8,206 nt of DNA. It comes from an uncultured Pirellulaceae bacterium (GTDB lineage Bacteria > Planctomycetota > Planctomycetia > Pirellulales > Pirellulaceae). Shown here in pieces: positions 1 through 6,293 of the stretch. The DNA lies in NCBI GenBank assembly GCA_934255105.1, contig CAKQNH010000172.1, positions 1 to 8,206 of the forward strand, written 5' to 3'. Each line of letters opens with the position of its first letter. Positions within the stretch are counted from its first letter, which is position 1. The notes beneath the pieces were generated by a model that did no database searches, was not told the origin of the DNA, and worked only from the letters and a program-made list of their open reading frames with translations. The position numbers were made by a program, and so were the translations under genes.

Positions 1-1190
1 TGACAAAACGAGAGCGATATTTGGCAATCGGCGTAGGCGTCGTGGTCGGCCTATTTGGCTTGCAAACCGTTGTCGGCGGCATCAGTAGTCGCTGGCAGGC
101 AAAGCAAGACTTGGTCGACAATGCGCGGACTGAATTGGAGAGCATGCAGCGCATCGAAACTGCGGGCACGATCGCCGAGCGACAACTGCGCCAATTGAAC
201 CAAAAATCGCTACCGACCAATCCAGAAATCCTAGTAGCTCAGTACAAGGCTTGGTTGACGAAAGCTGCCTTGGATGCAGGAGTGAGCGATATCAAAATCA
301 CGCCACCCGACCGACCGACCAGAGAGACGGCAGCGTACAAAGAGTACAAATTCAGCCTGACCGGCACATGTCGCATCGATCAATGGCTGGATCTGATGGC
401 CGAGTATTACGACGCCGACTATTTGCACAGCCTACAGCACGTAAAGGTTACGCTGACCAAAGATCCAGGTCTGATCAAGATTGCGTGTGACTCGCACGCG
501 CTGGCGCTAGTAGGTGCGCAGCCCGACCAGCCTGCATCGGAGCAGTCATCGGGACGGTTGACCAAATCGGCTGACGAGTATAAGCAGACCATTCTCGGGC
601 GCAATCCTTTTTCGCCACCCAATCAATCGCCCGCGCTTGCTAGCCCGCGCAGTTTTGAAATTCCGCGCGACACCCCCTGGGAGCAGATTCTCAAGGTGGA
701 AGACCCTGAGAATCACGAGGTGAACTTGAGCCTGGATGACGAGAAACTTCCCGCTGGTTTGCAATTGAGTGGCAAGACGCTCAAATGGACGCCGACAGAG
801 AATGGCGAATTTGTAGTGCTGCTCCGCGCGTCGGATAGCGGCTGGCCCAGCGCCGCCACCGAAGAGAAATTGACGTTCAAAGTCATCGATCCTCCCAAGG
901 CTGCTGAGCCCGAACCCGAGCCAGCCAAGTTCGACGCGGCCACTCAAGCGTATATCACGGGACTAGTCAGCGGTCGGGCTGGCAGCGAAGTCTGGATCCA
1001 CTCACGAACCGAGGGCAAGACGCACGAGTTGTCGGTCGGCTCCGAGTTTGAAATTGGGTCGATCAAGGGGAAGGTCGTCGGCATCAACCTCAAGGAAGAC
1101 ACCATCGAACTTGAGAGCGGCGATGTCCACTGGATCGCAGGCATGGACACTTCCTTGGCTGCGGCATTTGCCAAGAGCAAAATAGATTAA
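1..1190 (+). CDS. PilO/GspM-like inner-membrane protein with Ig-like and PilP/GspC-like regions (start base outside window)
   Basis: Likely an inner-membrane assembly component of a type IV pilus or type II secretion-like machine. The frame is open to the left edge. Bases 1-2 are TG followed by codons for TKRERYLAIG, so the natural start is an ATG whose A lies one base outside the window (396 aa). A TTG at 21 would cut into the membrane segment. From that ATG: short basic cytoplasmic end (residues 1-7); one membrane helix (about 8-25); a heptad-rich coiled coil (about 35-70); a PilO/GspM-like alpha/beta region (about 75-170); a GRNPF motif (about 200-204) like the RDPF linker of PilP proteins; an Ig/cadherin-like region (about 220-297) with LPAGL and WTPTENGEF; an acidic EPEPEP linker; and a C-terminal beta region (about 315-380) resembling PilP/GspC. 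The family call is from fold pattern and composition; the Ig-like and PilP-like calls are the less certain parts. It is probably the last gene of an operon to the left. Confidence 0.72.
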   Translation, partial: TKRERYLAIGVGVVVGLFGLQTVVGGISSRWQAKQDLVDNARTELESMQRIETAGTIAERQLRQLNQKSLPTNPEILVAQYKAWLTKAALDAGVSDIKITPPDRPTRETAAYKEYKFSLTGTCRIDQWLDLMAEYYDADYLHSLQHVKVTLTKDPGLIKIACDSHALALVGAQPDQPASEQSSGRLTKSADEYKQTILGRNPFSPPNQSPALASPRSFEIPRDTPWEQILKVEDPENHEVNLSLDDEKLPAGLQLSGKTLKWTPTENGEFVVLLRASDSGWPSAATEEKLTFKVIDPPKAAEPEPEPAKFDAATQAYITGLVSGRAGSEVWIHSRTEGKTHELSVGSEFEIGSIKGKVVGINLKEDTIELESGDVHWIAGMDTSLAAAFAKSKID

Positions 1191-1220
1191 ACGATATCCC
1201 TGAGTTCCTCGCCGGTAGGT

Positions 1221-1328
1221 TGTGAATTTATTCGTAGCGGAGCTCGGCAAGAGTTGCGGCAGCCCTCTTGGCCGAAAGTCTTGGCGACTTCCGCTACCAT
1301 TGAAAGCTTGCGAGTCCAAAAATTCACA
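1221..1328. repeat. 108-bp palindromic element with terminal inverted repeats (MITE- or REP-like)
   Basis: The ends are a perfect 9-bp inverted repeat, TGTGAATTT at 1221-1229 and AAATTCACA at 1320-1328. Inside, a 27-nt arm (1234-1260) faces another (1271-1297) across a 10-nt spacer. 22 of 27 positions are Watson-Crick pairs and one mismatch (1242/1289) is a G-T wobble; both arms end in GTAGCGGA or its complement. The outer repeats are not in register with the inner arms, so the element is asymmetric. No target duplication was recognised at the borders. It lies 30 bp after the pilus-type gene, so it could also act as a 3' end or terminator structure. Confidence 0.7.
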
Positions 1329-1432
1329 GACTATGGGTGTTAAGAACTGCCGGTTTGGTCGTTTGGTGGGGCTTAAGGGCGGCTTTCCTTGCGTTTGTAG
1401 AGGTTCGCGTGTTTGACAAGTATAAAATAAAC

Positions 1433-1478
1433 GCCGCCAGACCCCATTAGGGGGTGTTTTGTTAAGCGTCTGGGCGGT
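1433..1478 (+). promoter_or_regulatory. Nested, mutually exclusive hairpins in the leader of the TANGO2-family gene
   Basis: Two stems share bases. The short one pairs ACCCC (1441-1445) with GGGGT (1451-1455) and is followed by GTTTTGTT, loosely like a weak intrinsic terminator. The long one pairs CCAGAC (1437-1442) with GTCTGG (1468-1473) and continues past a single bulged G (1474) through three more pairs (1434-1436 with 1475-1477). Bases 1441-1442 are used by both, so the two cannot form fully together. The layout resembles an attenuator, but no known riboswitch or leader family was recognised and the pairing may be coincidental. It ends 92 bp before the start codon. Confidence 0.35.
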
Positions 1479-1570
1479 AGATTGTTGGCATCGTTCGCGG
1501 GAGACGAGATTCACTTGAATTCCCCTCCCTCATTCCCATCCGATTACTCGTAGAGAGAAATCACATATCG

Positions 1571-2350
1571 ATGTGCTTACTGGCTGTTCTCTACCGTCTC
1601 GTTCCAGAGAGCCCCATCCTTGTTGCTGCGAATCGGGAAGAGTATTTTGACCGACCGTCGCAGACCCCTTCGATCCAATCTGGCAAGCCACGTGTGCTAT
1701 GCGGGATGGACCAGCGTGCTGGCGGGACTTGGCTAGGGGTTAATCAACACGGCATGTTCGTTGGCGCATGCAGCCGTCGCGGGCCCAGCGATGCTTTTGG
1801 AGCTCGCAGTCGCGGCCTGCTAGCGCGTGAGGTTCTGCGCTGCACGAGTGCCCGAAAGGGGGTCGACAAAGCGATGGAAGAACTAATGACGCATCGCTAT
1901 GAAAACCACAACTTGGTCGTGTGCGATGCCGAAAGTGGTTGGGTCATCTACTGTGACCAAGAGCCCGAGGCGGTTCCCTTGGAAGAGGGGCTGAACATTA
2001 TCGGCAACCAAAACCTGAACGATCCACAAGACGAGCGCGTTAGCCTGGCGCATCGCCTGTTAACGCTACAGCTACTCGACTCCCCCGTGAAGTTCTTAGC
2101 CGTGGCCAGCAAGGTTTTCGCTCGTGCACCCTCGCCGCCCGGTCGCGCCACCATGGTCGTACGCGGCAAAGATTACGGTACGGTCAGCAGTGCTCTGATC
2201 GCGCTCAGTCCCAAGCCGCGCGATGCCATTTTTCAGTTTGCTAACGGTTCGCCAGACCAAGCCAAGTATGAGGACTATTCGCCTATGCTCCGCGATATCC
2301 TCAGCCGTGGTCTGCGCGAGGCGCGCACCAAAACTACTAAGGTAGGCTAG
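1571..2350 (+). CDS. TANGO2 / NRDE family protein
   Basis: A 259-residue protein of the TANGO2 (transport and Golgi organization 2, NRDE) family. The family spans bacteria to humans; eukaryotic members have been linked to heme handling, and the bacterial role is unsettled. Landmarks are the N-terminal Met-Cys (C2), an NRDE-type motif present here as NREEYFDRP (residues 21-29) with Glu for the usual Asp, the RAGGTWLGVN block (49-58), NHNLVVCD near 113-120, and GLNIIGNQNLNDP near 139-151. The conserved Cys2 fixes the ATG at 1571. Length is normal for the family. There is no signal peptide or membrane segment, so it should be cytoplasmic. It appears to be transcribed alone: it has its own long structured leader and a hairpin follows its stop. 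The family call is strong; the substrate cannot be read from sequence. Confidence 0.88.
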   Translation: MCLLAVLYRLVPESPILVAANREEYFDRPSQTPSIQSGKPRVLCGMDQRAGGTWLGVNQHGMFVGACSRRGPSDAFGARSRGLLAREVLRCTSARKGVDKAMEELMTHRYENHNLVVCDAESGWVIYCDQEPEAVPLEEGLNIIGNQNLNDPQDERVSLAHRLLTLQLLDSPVKFLAVASKVFARAPSPPGRATMVVRGKDYGTVSSALIALSPKPRDAIFQFANGSPDQAKYEDYSPMLRDILSRGLREARTKTTKVG

Positions 2351-2373
2351 CCTGACTTGGTGAATGGATTGCT

Positions 2374-2409
2374 CTTTGGACTGCTACGACAAGTCGCGGC
2401 AGTCCAAAG
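2374..2409. terminator. Perfect 11-bp hairpin between convergent genes (possible bidirectional terminator)
   Basis: CTTTGGACTGC at 2374-2384 and GCAGTCCAAAG at 2399-2409 are exact reverse complements around a 14-nt loop that can itself pair CGA with TCG. It sits 23 bp past the stop of the rightward gene and 57 bp past the stop of the leftward gene, where a shared terminator would be expected. Neither side has a real T-run, so a rho-independent mechanism is not secure; it may be only a 3'-end stabilising stem. Confidence 0.5.
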
Positions 2410-2452
2410 TTGCTCAAAGGTCAAACAGAATCTGTCCAAAGCTGCTCGAACG
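2402..2452. repeat. Pair of 19-nt imperfect direct repeats
   Basis: The 19 bases from 2402 (GTCCAAAGTTGCTC then AAAGG) recur from 2434 (GTCCAAAGCTGCTC then GAACG) with 16 of 19 identical, 32 bp apart. The first copy overlaps the right arm of the 2374-2409 hairpin. Function unknown; it may be the remains of a duplicated hairpin arm. Confidence 0.45.
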
Positions 2453-2466
2453 TTAATTGTTTTAGC

Positions 2467-3339
2467 TCATGAGGCCTGTGAGCCCAAAACGTAGATTAGC
2501 GTTGCGATCAGGACCAACATGACCACCGCCAGCCCGGCGATCATCAGGGCGTAATTGCGGCGTCTTTTCTGTTTGCGTTCCGCGCGGTTTCGGTCTCCCA
2601 GCAGCGGTTCGGCTTGTGCGGTTGTTGCTACCGCCGGCTCGCTACGAACATTAGGATCGACTTGCACTACTTGTCCGACTCGCAATTTTCCGGCGGGCGC
2701 AGGTTGTGGGGGTGGGATGTTAGCCGCAGTGGCTAGCGTGGAAGCTTGAAAGAAATCATCGAATGCACTTTCGGCGCTGACCCATTCCGGCCAGCCTTCA
2801 GTCCACACCAGGGAGTCGCGTCCCACTCGGTTTTCAGTTAGCCATTGCCACATGGTGGAGCTGGCTGCCGGCCCGTACTGGCCCCCCGAGGGTGGACGCA
2901 CATGCCAATTGCCCTCTGCTGCTGCTTGCAAAGCACGCGGCAGGGCAGGCGGCAGCGGGGCTGACTGAGGGGGCGGTGGTGGCACTGGAGAACACGAGCC
3001 AGCCGAAGCCGGAGCCGAAGCCGCTGGGCTGGCCGCATCTGCGCGTGTTACAGGACCGTTGGGGACTGCCGTACTGGCCGCGTCTAGAGTGGCTTTCGCC
3101 GCCGTTTCAGCGACTTTGGCTTTCGCATCTAGAGCGGCATCGGCTGGAGCTACATCGGCTTGGGATGCGATCGGCGTGGGATGCGGCAACTCGACTTCGG
3201 GGTCAAGCGAATGGGGAGCATCGGCCAGTGGGACGCGAAACCTACCACGGCATTCGGGGCATCGTCCGCGCTTGCCGGCTTGAAAGTCTTTTACATGCAG
3301 TTCAAATTCGCAGTGATGGCAGCGAAAACGGATTCCCAC
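2467..3339 (-). CDS. Zinc-ribbon and GYF_2 (DUF4339) domain tail-anchored membrane protein
   Basis: A 290-residue protein read leftward. It opens with a treble-clef-like zinc ribbon with cysteines C7, C10, C27 and C30 (CHHC and CPEC), followed by about 100 residues of Ala/Pro-rich linker including a run of six prolines. A GYF_2 (DUF4339) domain spans about 144-195, with WHVRPPSGGQYGP and the WxxGWPEWV core. A second disordered linker, a basic RKQKRRR stop and one membrane helix (about 264-285) follow, only about five residues from the end. Topology is therefore N-in, tail-anchored, with both domains cytoplasmic. GYF folds bind proline-rich peptides, so a scaffolding role is plausible but inferred. 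I prefer GTG at 3339 over TTG at 3357: AGGGG lies 7 nt upstream, and the zinc ribbon then begins at once (MGIRFRCHHC). Confidence 0.8.
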   Translation of the reverse strand: MGIRFRCHHCEFELHVKDFQAGKRGRCPECRGRFRVPLADAPHSLDPEVELPHPTPIASQADVAPADAALDAKAKVAETAAKATLDAASTAVPNGPVTRADAASPAASAPASAGSCSPVPPPPPQSAPLPPALPRALQAAAEGNWHVRPPSGGQYGPAASSTMWQWLTENRVGRDSLVWTEGWPEWVSAESAFDDFFQASTLATAANIPPPQPAPAGKLRVGQVVQVDPNVRSEPAVATTAQAEPLLGDRNRAERKQKRRRNYALMIAGLAVVMLVLIATLIYVLGSQAS

Positions 3340-3346
3340 GCAGTTG

Positions 3347-3351
3347 CCCCT
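3347..3351 (-). promoter_or_regulatory. Ribosome-binding site (AGGGG) deciding the GTG start
   Basis: AGGGG on the minus strand is separated by 7 nt from GTG at 3339-3337. It lies inside the 18-nt extension that a TTG start at 3357 would add, which argues for the GTG. Confidence 0.6.
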
Positions 3352-3409
3352 GGTCAAATCGAGTTTGGATGCTCAGTTGGTTGCTCGGCTGCCCGATCAG
3401 CATTATTGC

Positions 3410-4399
3410 TCAGCGAAAACTATCATGGCAATGGGTACAGGATTGGCCAATTTGTCCCGCAGCGCTGCGCGCCAATTCCGCATTGCCCGTCTTGCCAGCC
3501 ACCGCGACTTGCTGGGCGGCGTCTCGCATGGCATGCGCAAATGCTATGTAGTCGCTGTCGGTTGCATCGGGCATATCCTCTGCCAATAGAATGTGACCCA
3601 GCACCTGAAGCAGTTCAGCGTAGCGCAGCACAGCCTCGCTATTGTCTTGGAACTGGCCTTCATTGGCCACCAACTGGTTTAAATTCTTCTCCTGAGCCCA
3701 CTGTAACAGTTTCATCAACGGCACACGATCGATCAACGTGGACCAATTGATGTCCGCACCGCCTTCCTCGCCGCGGCCTGACAGGGTCGCCCCTCCGAGT
3801 AAATCGTCCAGGTCGAGTAGCCTCGCCTTGGCTTCTGTAAACACTTGGTCCGAACCGACCTTGGTATTGGCCGCTACACGTGTCATACGTCGGCGTGCTT
3901 CGGCGGCACTATTCTTCCAACGAACTTCACCGGGATATCTTTCAATGATGGCAAACAGCAACGCTTGCAACGAAAATTCAGTTCGCGCGTCGACAAATCC
4001 ACCACCCCGGAAGGCGGTCGGCGTGGTGATCAGTTTCTCTAGCCTGAGCTTGCTGGCTTTGATCAGATCCTCCAGCGAAGTGGCTGAGATCATGTCTCGC
4101 CAGTGATCTGGATCGTCGGCGGTCGCCGCACCAGGCAGAGCCTGACCAGCCATCATGTCCCCCGGCTGTGAACCTCCGCCAGCCTCGCTCGCCGGTTGGC
4201 CACTCGGTCGCGGCGGCAGCCCCTGGAGCTGACGAGTTAGCTCGGGAAAGAAAATCCCGTCGAACTGTTGAGGCGTAAAGGTCGGCAGCTCGACGCGCAC
4301 GGGCCGCCGGGAGGATTGCGCGACGGCAAACGCGCAACAACCGGCCACTAGGCCGACGGCGCACAACCCATATACAATCGAATAATGCATGGTTCTCAT
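3410..4399 (-). CDS. Exported cytochrome c with C-terminal CxxCH (cytochrome c'-like)
   Basis: A 329-residue exported protein with one covalent heme site at its extreme C-terminus, CTHCH at residues 321-325, followed only by DSFR. That placement, on a predicted helical bundle (about 200-325), is the arrangement of class II cytochromes (cytochrome c'). The N-terminus is a signal peptide: hydrophobic residues 6-27 with a possible cleavage after AVA (27). A lipobox-like VAGC (18-21) would instead make it a lipoprotein. A Pro/Gly-rich spacer (about 60-95) precedes a helical region (about 97-200) with WRDMISATSLEDLIK, a TTPTAFRGGGF stretch and a WKNSAAEARRRM helix. It should act in the periplasm; redox partner unknown. 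ATG at 4399 keeps Arg2 in the signal peptide, but AGGAG (4405-4401) is only 1 nt from it and 10 nt from the in-frame ATG at 4390, which is an equally good start. The GYF_2 gene follows 70 bp downstream on the same strand, possibly in one transcript. Confidence 0.78.
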   Translation of the reverse strand: MRTMHYSIVYGLCAVGLVAGCCAFAVAQSSRRPVRVELPTFTPQQFDGIFFPELTRQLQGLPPRPSGQPASEAGGGSQPGDMMAGQALPGAATADDPDHWRDMISATSLEDLIKASKLRLEKLITTPTAFRGGGFVDARTEFSLQALLFAIIERYPGEVRWKNSAAEARRRMTRVAANTKVGSDQVFTEAKARLLDLDDLLGGATLSGRGEEGGADINWSTLIDRVPLMKLLQWAQEKNLNQLVANEGQFQDNSEAVLRYAELLQVLGHILLAEDMPDATDSDYIAFAHAMRDAAQQVAVAGKTGNAELARSAAGQIGQSCTHCHDSFR

Positions 4400-4437
4400 G
4401 CTCCTATTCTAGTCGCTCTAGCAGACTTAGCAGGCAA

Positions 4438-4507
4438 AATGTGGCTCGACGCTCCGCCGTCGGTATTTTTTTAAAATTATACCGACGACGGAGCGTCGAG
4501 CCACATT
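4438..4507. repeat. Near-perfect palindrome with 29-bp arms, likely ABC-F gene terminator or interspersed repeat
   Basis: Arms at 4438-4466 and 4479-4507 pair at 28 of 29 positions around a 12-nt A/T-only loop. The one mismatch (C4457 with A4488) is C-A in a rightward RNA but a G-U wobble in a leftward RNA, giving an unbroken 29-pair stem. It begins 14 bp after the ABC-F stop and ends about 39 bp before the cytochrome start, so it probably separates the two leftward genes. A leftward transcript has only TTTT after the stem. The perfection and GC content of the arms suggest a repeat that occurs elsewhere in the genome. Confidence 0.75.
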
Positions 4508-4520
4508 GTCGATTGAGCAA

Positions 4521-6293
4521 TCATTCCATGGCGCTCAGCTCCAACCAGCGCTCTTCGACCTCGCCCAGTTCCATTTCTAGCGCCTTGACTTCATTGTGCA
4601 AACGCAGAGCCTCATTGGCATCGGTGCTATTCATGAGCTGTGCGTTGAGCTCCGTGCGCTGCGCATCGAGGGTTTTGATCGAGCGTTCGATGTTCTTCAG
4701 CTCCTTCTGGACCTGCCGCATATCTAGCTGCGAGGGGGCGGCGGCGGCTTTGGCTCCGGCCCCTTTTTTAATCTTGGCGCGAGTTGGCGCACGCGTGCGC
4801 TCCCCCTCCTCGATCTCTTTATTAATGTAGTACAAATAGGCTTCGTAATCACCCCCGTAATTCTTCGCTGTACCGTCGCGGACTTCGATGATATTAGTCG
4901 CCAAGCGGCGCATGAAGTGGCGGTCGTGACTGGTAAAGATCAGCGTGCCGCGATACTCCAACAACGCCTCGGCCAGCGATTCGACCGTTTCTACATCCAA
5001 GTGGTTACCAGGTTCATCCAGCACCAGGACGTTGTAGGTTCCCAGCAGCAAACCGGCCATACACAATCTCGCGCGTTCGCCACCGGATAGCACTTGCACC
5101 TTTTTGCGCACATGGTCGCCGCGAAACAGCAGCGAACCTGCCACCGTTAGAATCTGTTGGTTGGTGGTGCCCGGCGTGGCTTTGTATTCCAGATATTCGA
5201 GCACGGTCTGCTGTGGATCTAGACTGCCGTAAACATGCTGGGCATAGACGCCGATGTCGCAGGCGTGCCCCCACCGCACGGTCCCTGCGACGGGTGACAG
5301 CGAACCGACGATCGTGCGCAACAGTGTGGTCTTCCCCTGGCCGTTGTCACCCACGATCGCCGCCCGCTGGCCGTGCTCAATTTCGATGTTGACATTTTTG
5401 GCCACCGTGCGGTCGGGATAGCCGATGGACAGATCGATCAGCCGCACTGCCGCTCCGTTGCGTGGAGTCACTATCGGCGCGCGGATCGAGGCCGTTGGCA
5501 GATCCTCGGCGATCTCTACGACTTGCAGTCGTTCGAGCTGTTTTCCTTTGGAGCGGGCTTGGCTAGCCGTGCTGGCCCGCGCGCGGTTCTTGTCGATGAA
5601 CTTCTGCAAATGCTTTTGCTTGGCTACCACGGCGGCGTTGACGCGTTCGTCGTGCTCCTGCCGCTCCGCTTGGTAGACCAGGAAGTCCTCGATCTTGCCA
5701 GGATACATCGTCAATTTCCCACGCGACAAGTCCAGCGTATGATCGCAGGTGGCTTGCAGAAATGCGCGGTCGTGAGAAACGATCAAAGCGGCCTTGTTGA
5801 ACCCCCGCAAAAAGTGCTCGAGCAAGATCTGGGTCCGCACGTCGAGGAAGTTGGTCGGTTCGTCCAGCAGCAATAGATTGGGTTCCTGCAGCAGCAGCGA
5901 GGCCAGTTTCACGCGCGTTTGCCAACCGCCGGAAAGTTCAGAGATAGGACCGGTGAGATAGCTCCCCTTGAGTTCGAACTCGCCGCCGACCTCACCACAC
6001 TTCCAATCGGGCTGGCCACTGTCGCGCATCAAGAAGTCGAGCGCCGATTCTCCCGGTTGAAAGGGATCGTGCTGGCGGAGATAGCCGATTTTGAGGCTGG
6101 AATGGCGGATTATCTCCCCCTTCTCCAACTCCTCCTCGTCCAGCAAGATCCGCAGCAGAGTCGACTTACCCGCTCCATTGCGCCCCACAAAACCAATCTT
6201 CACGTTGTCATTGATCGCTGCCTCCGCATCATCCAGCAGCAACTGATGACCAAAACTCTTGGAAACTCCGCGTATTTGTAACAAGACACCCAT
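4521..6293 (-). CDS. ABC-F family ATPase, Uup-like (two nucleotide-binding domains, C-terminal coiled coil)
   Basis: A 590-residue soluble protein with two ABC ATPase domains and no membrane segment, the ABC-F plan; such proteins act on ribosomes. Domain 1: Walker A GRNGAGKST (37-45), Q-loop Q74, signature LSGGW (120-124), Walker B with DEPTNFLD (144-151), SHD (173-175). A charged interdomain linker spans about 205-262. Domain 2: Walker A GDNGQGKTT (315-323), signature LSGGE (401-405), Walker B with DEPGNHLD (425-432), SHD (454-456). The last 65 or so residues are a heptad-rich coiled coil, as in Uup. Only about 45 residues separate Q-loop and signature in domain 1, too few for the long arm of EttA-type members. 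Gly replaces the usual Thr in the second DEPTNHLD. I chose ATG at 6293; a TTG at 6347 would add residues encoded by repeat-like intergenic DNA. No clear ribosome-binding site is seen before 6293. Confidence 0.92.
   Translation of the reverse strand: MGVLLQIRGVSKSFGHQLLLDDAEAAINDNVKIGFVGRNGAGKSTLLRILLDEEELEKGEIIRHSSLKIGYLRQHDPFQPGESALDFLMRDSGQPDWKCGEVGGEFELKGSYLTGPISELSGGWQTRVKLASLLLQEPNLLLLDEPTNFLDVRTQILLEHFLRGFNKAALIVSHDRAFLQATCDHTLDLSRGKLTMYPGKIEDFLVYQAERQEHDERVNAAVVAKQKHLQKFIDKNRARASTASQARSKGKQLERLQVVEIAEDLPTASIRAPIVTPRNGAAVRLIDLSIGYPDRTVAKNVNIEIEHGQRAAIVGDNGQGKTTLLRTIVGSLSPVAGTVRWGHACDIGVYAQHVYGSLDPQQTVLEYLEYKATPGTTNQQILTVAGSLLFRGDHVRKKVQVLSGGERARLCMAGLLLGTYNVLVLDEPGNHLDVETVESLAEALLEYRGTLIFTSHDRHFMRRLATNIIEVRDGTAKNYGGDYEAYLYYINKEIEEGERTRAPTRAKIKKGAGAKAAAAPSQLDMRQVQKELKNIERSIKTLDAQRTELNAQLMNSTDANEALRLHNEVKALEMELGEVEERWLELSAME

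Larger units (their letters stand above)
1191..1570. other. 380-bp intergenic region with palindromic element and structured leader
   Basis: No convincing gene lies here. The rightward 64-codon frame at about 1222-1416 is made largely of palindrome sequence. The left part holds the element at 1221-1328 and the right part the nested hairpin at 1433-1478. A TATAAA at 1421-1426 could be a -10 box for the downstream gene, but no good -35 sits 16-18 bp upstream of it. A perfect TTGACA at 1413-1418 is only 2 bp from the TATAAA, so the two cannot serve one promoter. The last 90 bp before the next start are plain, with only a weak purine tract (GAGAG, 1553-1557) as ribosome-binding candidate. Confidence 0.6.

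Noticed and set aside
1222..1416. Small 64-codon rightward ORF after the pilus-type gene
   Set aside because: It starts in the terminal repeat of the palindromic element and has no ribosome-binding site or recognisable sequence.
1413..1426. TTGACA plus TATAAA as a promoter
   Set aside because: The two boxes are only 2 bp apart, so they cannot form one sigma-70-type promoter; each alone lacks a properly spaced partner.
3340..3357. TTG start at 3357 for the zinc-ribbon/GYF_2 gene
   Set aside because: The AGGGG ribosome-binding site lies inside that extension at ideal spacing for the GTG at 3339.
2892..3750. Long rightward open frames opposite the GYF_2 and cytochrome genes
   Set aside because: They are antisense to two well-supported genes, show no recognisable domain and look like the result of low stop frequency opposite GC-rich Ala/Pro coding sequence.
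4441..4830. Rightward ORF starting in the 4438-4507 palindrome
   Set aside because: Its first part is palindrome sequence and the rest is antisense to the ABC-F coiled-coil region.
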